Source: Marsupella aquatica (taxonomy: Eukaryota > Marchantiophyta). From it: a DNA stretch of 64,000 bases. Numbering within the stretch: the stretch's first letter is position 1; every line of letters starts with the position of its first letter. The notes beneath the pieces were generated by a model. It worked only from the letters and a program-made list of their open reading frames with translations. It was not told where the DNA came from and made no database searches. The stretch is taken from positions 30,938,001 through 31,002,000 of the forward strand of contig OZ316892.1 in the NCBI GenBank assembly GCA_973895155.1. The letters are read 5' to 3'. The translations under genes were made by a program, and so were the position numbers. This document shows, piece after piece, positions 32,419 through 42,962 of this stretch.

Positions 32419-35400
32419 TTCACTTTCGGGACCCCCTCTATCACGGTATCCTGGGACACTAAGGATGACCGTAGGAAAAGCATAAGGGAAGTAGATGGGT
32501 ACGATAGTGGACTGGAGTCAGCCGATGAAGTACGTTGGTTAGAATGCCTCACTGACCTAACCGAAGAAAGTGTCTTTGGACCAGAGGTACCCCCCAGCGG
32601 ATTATGGCAAGAACCAATGGAAGGTGACTTGGAAGAAGAAGACGAAGAGGTCAAGGACTGCTTTACAATAGAATCCACCTTTTTAGCTGCAATTCCGGAG
32701 GAAGTAAAGGATGTAGACCAATTGGATGAAACGGCTAAGTGGGGAGCAGTAGCAGGGACAGTGGATTTTCTGCAGGCGTTGTGGCAGAGCCGGCAGGGTT
32801 CACAACGCCATCGATCATCGGCAAGGAATTAAATACCAAGGGATCGGCATACAAGCCGATTACGAGGGCAGAACAAATTGAGGCCCTATTAGAAGCCGAG
32901 AGAGCACAGCGACCTGACTCTCAGGAGCAAGAGGTGGATGAGATGGACAGACACAATCCAGAGCCAAGGCAGGAAGGGGAGCCGACCACCAATTCAAAAC
33001 CGAATAGACCGGCAGGGGGACGATCTATGGACACCAAGGAAGGGACCGACTCGGCTAGTCCAGCCGAGATTCCAGTTTATGGAGGTATGCGATTGGAGAG
33101 ACTGGAAGCCGAACTGGACCCGAATTTGAAGAAGCAGATTAATATGATCCAAGCACGGCAATATCGGAAGCTCGACTTAGGAGAGGGAAGAGAACTGAAC
33201 TTAGGGAGAAACCTAGCACCTGAGCTTGAGAAAGAGATCAGTGACTTATTGATTGAATTTCAGGATGTGTTTGCATGGAGTCACCAAGATCTAAAGGGAG
33301 TAAATCCAACACTAGGGGAACATCGAATTGATCTCATGTTAGGAGCCAAATCATTTCGACAACCAATTCGAAGGATGAACCCAAAGTATTCCCTGCTGGT
33401 CAAAACAGAAATCGACAAACTAGTGGAAGCTGGATTCATCACTCCAGTCCTGCATTCAGACTGGGTGTCTCCAATTGTGATAGTTCCCAAGAAAGCTGGA
33501 CCCGATGGTAAACCCAAGATCCAGGTTTGTCAGGATTACAGGAAGCTGAATGAAGCAACATTAAAAGACCATTTTCCTTTACCATTTATTGATATGGTAC
33601 TAGACATGGTAGCCAGTCATGAACTATATTCATTCATGGATGGATACTCTGGTTATAACCAAATCAGGATTTGGCAGGAAGACCAAATCAAGACGGCCTT
33701 CATCACGGAATGGGGGATCTATGTCTTCAATCGTATGCCGTTTGGACTCTGCAACGCACCAGCTATGTTTCAACGATTAATGGTGAACATTTTTCATGAT
33801 TACTTGAGAAAGTTCATGGAAATCTTCATTGATGACTTTGCAGTATTCGGGAAGGCATCGAAACATGCTAAATACCTCAGGAAAACCTTCATGAGATGTA
33901 GAGAGGTGGGTCTCAAGTTACACCCAGATAAATGTTTCTTTGCAGTAACCGAGGGGGTGCTACTAGGTCACAAGGTATCAAGGAAGGGCATTGAGATTGA
34001 CAAAGGTAAGCTAGCAATATGGCTAGATATCATGCAACCTAAGAACATAAAGGATGTAAGATCCTTCTTGGGATGCATTGGTTACTATCGCCGGTTCATC
34101 AAGGATTTTGCCAAGCTAGCTTTACCATTAACCAACATGCTCAAGGCAGGAGCAGACTTCGAACCCACACCCGAACGAGTCACAGCGGTGGTAGAATTGA
34201 AGCAGATGTTAGTAGAGGCCCCAGTCATGATAGCACCGGACTGGAACAAAGATTTTCATGTTTTTGTAGATGTCTCGGGCTTCTGTATCGGCTCAGTACT
34301 AAGTCAGTTGGATGAGAAAGGAAGGGACCATCCCATATACTTTGCAAGCCGTCAGCTTGTCGATGCCGAACGGAACTACTCCACCACAGAGAGAGAAGCA
34401 TTAGGAGTCATTTATTCTTGTAAAAAGTTTAGGCATTATTTACTAGGGTACAAGGTAATCTTTCATACCGATCATGAAAGTTTGAAGTACCTAGTCAATA
34501 AGCCGGACCTTACAGGCAGAGTAGCAAGATGGATTTTGCTATTACAGGAGTTTGACTATGAGCTAAGGATCAAGCCGGGAAAGTTACACGCCAATGCCGA
34601 CTTCTTTTCAAGGATCACAGGTAAACCTGCCACGGATTGCATCGATGATCGATTCCCCGACGAGGAGCTATTCGTTGTGGAAATGGCTGATACATGGTAC
34701 CCTGAGATTTTACAATTTCTCAGCACTTCCAGATTACAGCCAGGATTAAGCCGAGAGCAAGCCGCAGTCTTTGTGCAGAAGGTCAGACAGTATCAGTGCA
34801 TTAAAGGCATACTGCACAAGCATGGAATCAACGGCACGATTCAAAGGTGTTTGGAAAAGGGAGAGGTAAAACGAGTCCTACGGGCCATGCATGGAGAGGA
34901 GGCCGGAGGACATTTTGCCCCAGTAACCACGTCTAAGAAGATATTAAATGCCGGTTACTGGTGGCCCACCTTGCACAAGGATGTCTATCAGTTTATCAAA
35001 CAATGCGATCCTTGTCAACGGGCGGGAGGACCAAGGGCGTCCACCAGACATCCACTGCACCCTATTCTACCTCTGGCACCATTCGAGAAGTGGGGTATTG
35101 ATTACATTGGACCTCTGAAACCACTGACCCACCCTCGACGGAACAAGTACATAATCCTGGCTACAGATTATGCAACTAAATGGGTAGAGGCCAGACCAAC
35201 AACGAAGGATGATGCAATTACTACGGCTAGATTCATGTATGAGCAGATCTTCACCAGGTATGGAGCACCCCTAGAATTAGTTAGTGATAGAGGAACCCAT
35301 TTTTTGAATGATATAATTAGTCGTTTAAATGAGCAGTATTTAGTTAGACATAGGCCTACTACTCCCTACCATCCAAAGGCAAATGGGTTGACAGAACGAG

Positions 35401-36004
35401 CAAACGGAATTATAGGAAAGATATTGAACAAGACAGTAGCTCAGAACAAACTCGATTGGGATGATAAATTGTTTGCTGCTGTTTTTGCTTACAATCTTGC
35501 CTATAAATCCACTACCGGTCATACACCTTTCTTCTTAACCTTTGGACAAGAAGCCCTGGTACCCATGCAATTGAGATACCGACATTTCAAGTTACAATTG
35601 AGGAAAGAGCCTCAGCGGAGGAGAGCCTAAAGGAGCGAGAATATAGGTTAGAAGCTTTAGAGGAGGCGAGAATGATTTCAGCCGAGAGAGTAGAATATAG
35701 ACAGAATATCATGAAGCAGCAGTATGATAAAAAGTTGAAAGTAGTTAGTATTCACACCGGTGATCTTGTGCTACTTTATGATAGTAGGTATAGTAGGTTT
35801 CCAGGAAAGCTTTACACTCGCTGGTTAGGACCCTTTAGAGTAACCATGATGTTCCCCAATGGCTCCGTACAATTGGCCAACATTACGGGAGAGGTATATC
35901 CAGTTCGCATCCATTATGACCGCCTCAAGAAATACTATATGGACGAAGATGAAGTTGTTCGCGAGGACGCTTCACAATTAAGTGGGGAGCTATGTGATGC
36001 CTAG
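32419..36004 (+). pseudogene. G1 pol: RT - RNase H - integrase, two frame changes
   Basis: The gag frame continues open to 32832 past the TAG. The pol frame (32739-35630) is entered by a -1 shift somewhere between 32739 and 32832, most likely at the GATTTTCTG run near 32766. RT has MPFGLCNAPAMFQ and the catalytic FIDDF (about 33825-33840). RNase H has FHVFVDVSGFCIGS and TDHESLKYL. The integrase has an intact HHCC finger (MHGEEAGGHFA, CDPCQ) and triad (IDYIGP, SDRGTHF, TERANG). Near 35571 one T is missing in a CAATTTGAG-like stretch; the homologous tail (LLYDSRY, GPFRV) continues in another frame at 35672-36004. Tail and stop run 12 bases into the right LTR. Catalytic residues are preserved throughout, so a small number of changes disables the copy. 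Confidence 0.87.
35980..35992 (+). promoter_or_regulatory. polypurine tract of G1
   Basis: AAGTGGGGAGCTA directly before the right LTR start TGTGATG; the same tract stands before the G2 LTR (10656-10668). Confidence 0.7.
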
Positions 36005-39000
36005 ACAGGAATCACTCGGCCAGTTAAGTGGGTAAAGCAGGAAGGCACCCTAGGAACACCTTAGTATAGGGACAAAACAAGGAAAATATAAACCATTAGG
36101 GGCAACCATGGAACCCGGGCCGAGGCCGGAGGTAAGGACGCTGAGGGTGAAAACTCGATTAGGGTTAGGGCGCGTTAAGCGTCGGCGGCTAGGAAGGATC
36201 AACGGGAAGAAGGACCGGCAGAAGAGAGGGGTAAGGAGCGCTTGCAGGAGATGGTGGCTCATTTGCGAGCACGAACTAGGCAGACGACTACGGGAGGCCA
36301 ACTACTGTCAGCTGCTTAGGCAAGCACTCGGGGGGAGAGTAGATACCGACGATCGACCTAAGGAGGGTATGAGCAACGTCAATCAAGCGGCACATTTCTA
36401 GGGATGCTTGTTCGAACGGGCAACTGAGTACATCAAGACTTACGAGGACGAGGAATCAGAAAGGGCAGCTCGAGAACGACAGGAGCTCGCTCGATTGTGG
36501 GAGCTGTGCAAGACGGCTTTCTTAGGAGGCGAACTCATCAAGGACGAGTTCCTGTGGACGCCTACCTCCAATCAACTCGACGATCTTCTGTTTTGCAAAG
36601 ACAGCGTCGTCGGCATCCGAGAGGCCATCAAGAACTGCAACGACATACACTGGGAATTAAAGGGTAGCACGGAAAGGTGGACCCAGGCAACGGTGCTAGG
36701 AGAAACCTCCACAGCAGCAGAGATGAAAAGGAAGGGAGCCGTCAACGATGAAGCCACCCCGGCAAAAAGAACGAGGTCGGCGGCACCAAAGAAGCCAGCC
36801 GAGCAGCAGAGCAGGAGGCAGGGAGAAGCCGAAGAGGAGGAGGTCGATCCCATCAAGGCCATTCCAACCAGGGATGACACCTGGAAGGGCTGGGCGGCAA
36901 CCCTACCGGTGGACGTGCAACTACATTTTGCACGGGAGGAGGATGCATGCTTTACGGCAATGCAGACCAAGAAGTATCAAGGCTTCATGGCCGGATCCGG
37001 CTTAGAGGCCTTTGTAAGATTACCATGGCTGAAGCCGGAGGTACCGGAGTCAGACCTATTAGAATTCGTGGGGTCATGGGAACCCGAGACCAATTGCACG
37101 AGGATATATGGGAAGGATTTCTATCTTACTCCCAAGGTAATTGCCGAAGTGTTTGGCTTGCCGATAGGCAATAAGACCAAAGTTGATACCAGGAAGACCT
37201 TGCCTGACAAGGAGTTCCGGTCGTTCCCCGGGCCATCAACGAAGAATGGTTTCTTCCGGAACACCTGCACCAACCCGCACATAGGAGAGATGATCGACTT
37301 CTTGCGGGTGGCCATGCATTGTAACTTGCCGAGGGCAGAGATCGGCAAGGCACAGGTCTATCTGGCAGAAAGGCCAGACCCAAGCCGGGACTACAACGGG
37401 TACCTCCTCAACCAATTGAAGAAGATCTTAAAGGAGGAGCAGCAGGTAATCGGCATGGGGAGCGTGTCGCGGCTTGGCTATCACATGCCGCTGTTGTGCC
37501 GGTATGCCAGAGGTCAGACTTTTGCCCCAGTACTTCCCCTGCAGGTAAGGGCACCCGAGGAAGCTCCAACGCCGAGGCCATTGGCTGAGAAGCCTCAACC
37601 ACCTGTTAGCCCTACGATCGAGCAGGTGTTTAGACCCAGGAAGGAGGACTTGCCGATGCAGCAACCAGGCATGCAGAGTCTGCTAAAACTACTGGAGAAA
37701 GAAAAGAAATCGGCATCGGCAACAACAACGGCAACGGCAACAATGCAGGACACTACTACAGAGGTAGGCCTACACCGGCTCACAAGAGAAAACCCCTTTG
37801 CTGGAGACAAGGAGAGAATCAGGCCGGAATCCAAGCCAGGTGTTCGAATGTATGTGGGAGTCTCAAGCTCTGAATCTGAGGCAGAATTGCCTGAAGCTCC
37901 TACCGACGAAGAGGAGAGGGAGAAGCCGGACGTCCAAGAAGTAGAGGAGGCAGTGGAGGACTGCAGCCATGATAATTCCGGCTATGGGTCGGACCATCAC
38001 GTTCCAGGAGTAAGGACCTGTGGCCGGTTTGTCCCCACACTTCCAAGGGTAGTGCGAGGGGACCCCAACCAGCAGAGTAGCCCTGAGTCTCCCCCACCAG
38101 ATGTTGCTCCCCCGAGCTTCGACGGCATAAAACAGACGGTGCAGGAATTTCAGGAGCGAATCAGGAAGGAAGAGGAGGCAGCCCTGGCTAGGGAAAAGGA
38201 TTTACCAGGAGGAGATTGGCCGGAGGACATCAGGCGGCTAGCCAAAAAAGAAAGCAAACCTCTAGCCACGATTGAAGAGATCCGCAAGACGGCTTGGGAG
38301 CAGAGGCCGCGATGGGCGATGCCGATCACTTCTACTTACTCCACCTACGCTAAGAATAGAGCCATGGAGTATGGTGAGATGTGTGGGGAACTTGCACTCG
38401 GCATCTTTGGAGAGGAGTTGGAGGTAGGACCCTTTTTCCATAGGGAGCAGTTGGAGAAGCACCAATTAGAAGAAGCGGTGGCTTTAGAGAGAAGCAAGAA
38501 GGACGAGGTCATTCGGCGGCTTAGGAGGATGGAAGCCGAGATTGAAGATCTAAGGGCGGCCAAGAAAGCCCAAGATGAACTGCGGATTAAACGGCATGAG
38601 CTGAACATCATGCAGGGGCAGTTGGACACCGCGTAGGCTGAGAATCAGAATATCAAGGATAAACTGACTCAGACGCAGGGAGAGTTGGCCGACACGATCA
38701 AAGAGAGGGAGAAGTGGAAGCAAGAGCTGAAGAATACAGAGGAGGCCCACATAACAGCCAACAGCCGGGCCATGGCGGAGACCCAAAGAAAGGAATGGGC
38801 GTTGAAGGGGGAGCTCGAGAAAATCCGCGGAGCCCTTGAGCAGAAGGAGGCCGAGTTAGGGAAATCCTATCAAGGGATTATGGCGCTGCAGCAGGAGCTT
38901 GCGTCCCTGACGGCCAGCTTCAAGGCCGACCTAAGGGAGAAGGATGAGATGCTCGATCAGACTTACGCCAAGATGAACCAGATGGAGTCTGTCATCATTG

Positions 39001-40643
39001 CAGAGCTCGACAAGGAGCTAAGAGCAACCCGGGAGGAGAGGACTACCTTGAAACAAGAACGGGAGGAAGCCCAGAAGGAACTAGAGGAGGCACGCAAGGA
39101 CCTAGATGAGACCCAGGAGGAGTTGGAGGAAATCACGAGGAAGATGGAGAACCTCCAGCGGCGGGCCGACAACCAAACGGAGCGGCTGAAGAAACAAGCC
39201 GCAGTATTTAAGTGCTTGTCTTCATCAGGCCCAACTCCAATTGGGGCAACCAAGTTACCAGGAGTGGTACTGGCCGAAGAAAAATCCGCGCCACCTACAC
39301 CAGTGCCGGAAGTAAGTGGGAAGGGGAAGGGACCAGCTGCCGAACCAGAAAAGAAGAAAAAGCGGAAACCTTCAGGGTCAAGGAGTAATCCGACTCCACA
39401 AGCCGTGGTGACCAGGGAGGTAGAACCAGCACCATCCTCCGGCATGAATACGGCAATAGATCCCGCTATCATCACAGGTGGGGGTGGTGCGGCCCAAGCC
39501 GAACTACTCAGTAATGAGGCCGGTATTCCAGATCCGCCTCTTGAGCAGGCCGGGGAGACCATAGCCGAGGCTGAGGCCGTAACCAATTCCCGAGCCGATG
39601 CCGACGCCGATGGTGGACCCAGTCAGGCCGATGGAGAGTTGACTCAGTCAAGGGCAGGTAATCTATCAGAGAATGAACCTACGGCAGTGGCTGAGGAGGA
39701 AGCGTTGGGGGCGTCCATTAAGGATCCTCCACCGGTGTCGTGACGGCGCAAGGGCGCCGTTCCTTTTAGGGAGGGCGGACGTGGAGGGAGGAGGCATGAG
39801 TGGGCAGGGCGGGCGCTGATCTCCAAGTTTAGGATTAGGATCAGGACCAGGAGCGGCCCTGACACTTAGCTTAGTGGGATTGCGGTTCCACTGGTAGGAG
39901 CAACACTTGTGCTCCTGCCTCGCTGTACATAGGTAGATTACGGTCAGGTTAGATTAGGCTTACGCTGCAAGGAATTGGGCGGATCCAGTGCCAGGATAAG
40001 TACCTGGGCAACGGGGAGCTCAGGGCCTCTTCTTTAGCAAGTTTTTAGTTTGCACCAGCCGGGCTGGGATCAAGTAGTACGAGAAGCTCTTGGTTAGTCA
40101 TACAGTGACCCTTGTGTATATTCATGTTTTCTCATGCCTAAGAGCTGAATAGAGTTGGCCTCACGGCTTAGTTCGCAGAGCTTGTGTATGAGATGTACTG
40201 TTTGTATGGCAAGTGCATGGTATGACTCAGTCAGAATGAGTCATTTTGCTATTTGTGTGTCGCATTAACTTGTGTGAAGAGTGCCCACATCAACCAAAAG
40301 GAAGGAAAGTAAGCAGGGGAGTGAGAGTTGGATGTGTCGAGCTGAGAGAGTCTCAGCGGCTTAACCAAGCCTATTGGGGATCATTCCGGCGGCGGAATCC
40401 AAACATACCTAACAAGACGGAGGGGAAGACAGGGGAAGGCCTAGATTAGGCCGGCTACGTATCTCATGATCCGATGAAGGATCTGTCCAGTATATGTGTG
40501 TAAAATGTTAACAGTAGTAGTAGAAGGTTAGCAGCGTCCCATGCCGCTAAGCCGCAGAAACGGCCTCGCCAAGCGCGAAACCTGCGGGAATCGGCTTGAG
40601 CTGGGGGGTTTCTTGGGTTTAGGGAGCCATGGGACGCACCACA
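35993..40643 (+). repeat. G1 right LTR, 4651 bp, coding copy broken
   Basis: Near-identical to 25128-29769. It ends CGCACCACA, followed by CTGGC. 39744-40643 is the non-coding tail. Confidence 0.95.
36108..39743 (+). pseudogene. LTR-encoded accessory protein, right-LTR copy with two TAG
   Basis: Same protein as in the left LTR. Here an upstream ATG (36108; Arg/Lys-rich start) is in frame with the body because of a 10-bp segment (36299-36308) absent from the left copy, giving 1212 codons in one frame. TAG 36399-36401 replaces TGG of the left copy and TAG 38634-38636 replaces CAG (Gln) in the coiled coil. The stops show that this copy is decaying while the left one stays open from 25386. Confidence 0.8.
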
Positions 40644-40648
40644 CTGGC
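40644..40648. repeat. G1 target-site duplication, right copy
   Basis: CTGGC, identical to 25123-25127; beyond it the G4 gag frame resumes on the minus strand. Confidence 0.93.
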
Positions 40649-41672
40649 TCACCCACATACTTAACCTGATGACTCTTAATGGCTTTGGGAAGATCTGGAC
40701 ATTCCCTCTTTTGATGCTCCTTTGAGTCACACCACATACATGACCAATTTGTAGCTCGACTTGGACCTGCCCTATCACCTTCTCGTGGTCCTGATTTTGG
40801 ACTAGACACTTGTTTAGACAACAAGTTTAGACTCTCAAGGATCTTGGCCAAGTTAGATGGCTCTAGCACCTTCTCATCTTTGGAAGGCTCTTCCTTTGCT
40901 TTCCCCTTACCTGCCTTAGATGGAGCAGCTGTTGGCTTACAACAGCCTCATCATCCAAGGCTCTATCTCTTCGCCTCTCAGAAATGATCTCAACAGCTTC
41001 TTCCACATGACTCCAATCTACCTTAGACCTTCTACGAGGGTTAACAATGTCAATTGCATACTCAAGTTCATCCCTAAGCCTCTTATCAGCTGAACACAAA
41101 AATAGGGACACCTTTTGCAGGGAAAGGAATTCAAGGTCAGTAGAAGGCAATTGTCCAAGTTTTCTCTTGAATTCCAAGAGAAGCTCCTATGGCCCCAACC
41201 CCTTGTTCCTCTCACAAATCCAGTCCAAAAAGGTACCCTCAGTCATCCTCTCAGAATCAGACATCAAAAATCGATGCTTCATCTTCTTAACAAACTCTTC
41301 CCACTCATTCTCCTCTTCAAGGCCAAACCCTAGCCTTGAAACCACATCCTTCAACTCAGGCTCAACAAGAGTTGAAAACTCCAAAACAGCAGTAGCTTGG
41401 TCAATTTTAAAAACCTCAACTTGTCTTCAATATATTCTCAAATACCTGGTTACATCTTTGCCCTTGAACTCTCCTTCACTAGAAAGGACAGCTTGTAGAC
41501 ACTTAGTAACCCTATCCTCTAGAACCTTTTCATTCTTTTCCCTTCTACCAACATCCTCTCTTCTACTCTCATCCCTTCTCAAAGCTGATTGAATAGCTAT
41601 GAAAAGATCAGAAAGCTCCTGAACACTCCTCATATTAACTGATCCACTAGTGGGCTCCTCTTCATTTGCCAT
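40649..41672 (-). pseudogene. G4 gag, N-terminal part, degraded
   Basis: ATG 41672 opens the gag. TGA near 41427-41429 and TAG 41187-41189 interrupt an otherwise single frame, and a one-base shift near 40940 moves it to the frame ending with a CCHC knuckle, CMWCDSKEHQKREC (near 40720-40760). After it the frame runs across the G1 insertion point into 25120-23399 in phase. Capsid-like helices include WEEFVKKMKHRFL and FLDWICERNKGLGP. It would form the element's particle; now non-functional. Confidence 0.78.
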
Positions 41673-42720
41673 TGTAGCTCCTGCCTAGTCTCTTGATAGC
41701 TATACGAGTTATGGAAGACCTAACAACTCACGGGATGAATCCTCTTCCTATAACCTCCCTATGCCACCCTTTTGACTGGTCAAACACCCCACAACAGCCA
41801 AGGACCCTTCCCAATAGCAAATCATTCATATATCTTCATCATCATAACTTCCAAGCAACAACACAAGGCTTGTAATGATCGACAAGCATTGAAACAAGGA
41901 ACACCTCATCCAAGGTAAGAGTAAGAGCTCTTACCTAATTTTGAATCACTCTTATCAAAAACACAACATAAACATCACCTTCTCCATGCTCTAGGGTATC
42001 AAACTCAGGTTTCATCAACAATCATCAATCAGAATTCAAAATAACAACAACTAGGGCAAAAGTAAGACCTCCTACCTGGTTTTGGCCTCCATTTTGTCCC
42101 ACTTTCGAACCTGCATCTCCTCATGGGTATTTCAAACAAGAATCCATCAAACAAAGAGCATTTTTGCATACACTCAATGGACAAGTTACTCCTTAATATG
42201 CTCAATCTTAGCTCAGATTACTCCAAGTACCACAATAATGCTGGAACATGCAACCCAAAGGGAGGGCAAGTCCAACTGCATACTTGAAAGCCATCGGCCA
42301 GACTTCACAATCAAGGAGTAATACATACAACCTCTTCTCTCATACCAAAATATATAGTTCAAGCTTCCCAATGGAATGCCCACAAGCCCAAGTCCAACGT
42401 TTGATTGATCACCATCCCTTTTCCAACACTTGATTGCTCACAATCCCTTGCTACCAATGAAGGCGCACAAGTTCAGGTTTACATTTGTTTGTGGTCAAGT
42501 TCAGGGTCACCCTCGTTTGTTGTCAAGGCAAGTGGAACACCCAACGGCAAGCAAGGCAAATCTATTCATAGTTCAATCATTCCAACTTCTGAATCTTAAT
42601 AAAAGTGCATACAAGCAACCAGATCCCACATTAGGGTTAGCAACTTGTTAGCATAATGATTAGTAGAATTCACAATATAGCTACTATCTCAAGACCTATT
42701 TTCTCCAGTATGGTTGCCAA
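41673..42720 (-). other. G4 leader with an older LTR-like duplicate
   Basis: No gene seen. 42350-42400 resembles 42915-42962 (agttcaagcttcccaatg...aagcccaac), and 42428-42590 resembles 17896-18060 of the left LTR at a lower level, so part of the leader is a diverged copy of LTR sequence. Next to the right LTR, minus-strand TGGCAACCATACTGG (42719 leftward) occupies the primer-site position; I could not assign the tRNA. Confidence 0.5.
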
Positions 42721-42722
42721 CT

Positions 42723-42962
42723 TGTCCTGAGGATAAGCAAAGAGGTGGGAAAGGGCCTCAAGGGACACGCAGGGTGTATGGCTGCTTGAGATAGGAAACG
42801 GTTGCAAACAAGACAAAGTATCTACCCTAACCTTTCATCCACATCATCACAAGCAAGCAAGCATGCTTTTGAAACTCAAGCCATTTACATACTCATATCC
42901 AATCACAATCAAAATAACTAGTTCAAGCTTCCCAATGTAATCCTCACAAGTCTAAGCCCAAC
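42723..42962 (-). repeat. G4 right (5') LTR, inner fragment
   Basis: 42723-42825 equals 17793-17895 of the left LTR with one mismatch. The following 42826-42962 has no counterpart in the left LTR but resembles 42300-42400, so the left LTR probably lost this part. The fragment stops where TGTGGGATGG begins. Confidence 0.65.

Larger units (their letters stand above)
25128..40643 (+). mobile_element. Complete Ty3/gypsy retrotransposon G1, 15.5 kb, with coding LTRs
   Basis: Two direct repeats, 25128-29769 and 35993-40643, bracket a 6.2-kb internal region with primer site, gag, protease, RT, RNase H and integrase. Both start TGTGATGCC and end CGCACCACA. The flanking 5-bp duplication CTGGC is perfect (25123-25127 and 40644-40648), and the interrupted host frame (G4 gag-pro) resumes in phase, so the borders are exact. 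The LTRs differ by roughly 1 percent by eye, so the insertion is recent. The element is not autonomous as it stands, because pol carries a one-base deletion. Confidence 0.95.
17793..42962 (-). mobile_element. Ty3/gypsy retrotransposon G4, interrupted by G1
   Basis: Minus-strand order: right LTR (from 42723 rightward), about 1 kb leader (42720-41673), gag (41672 leftward), [G1 inserted at 40643/25128], gag C-terminal part plus protease (to 23399), pol (23393-19899), polypurine tract and left LTR (19847-17793). A 103-bp block at both LTR starts (17793-17895 and 42723-42825) is identical except for one base. The right LTR is cut at 42962 by another LTR-like sequence, so the outer right end and the target duplication (left flank cccgg, 17788-17792) cannot be confirmed. 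Confidence 0.8.

Noticed and set aside
19899-40643. A reassigned genetic code (UAG or UAA as Gln)
   Set aside because: The left LTR copy has CAG where the right has TAG, long frames end naturally at TAG and TAA, and the 1160-codon and 1164-codon frames contain no in-frame TAG; decay explains the data better, though it is kept as an alternative in the TAG finding.
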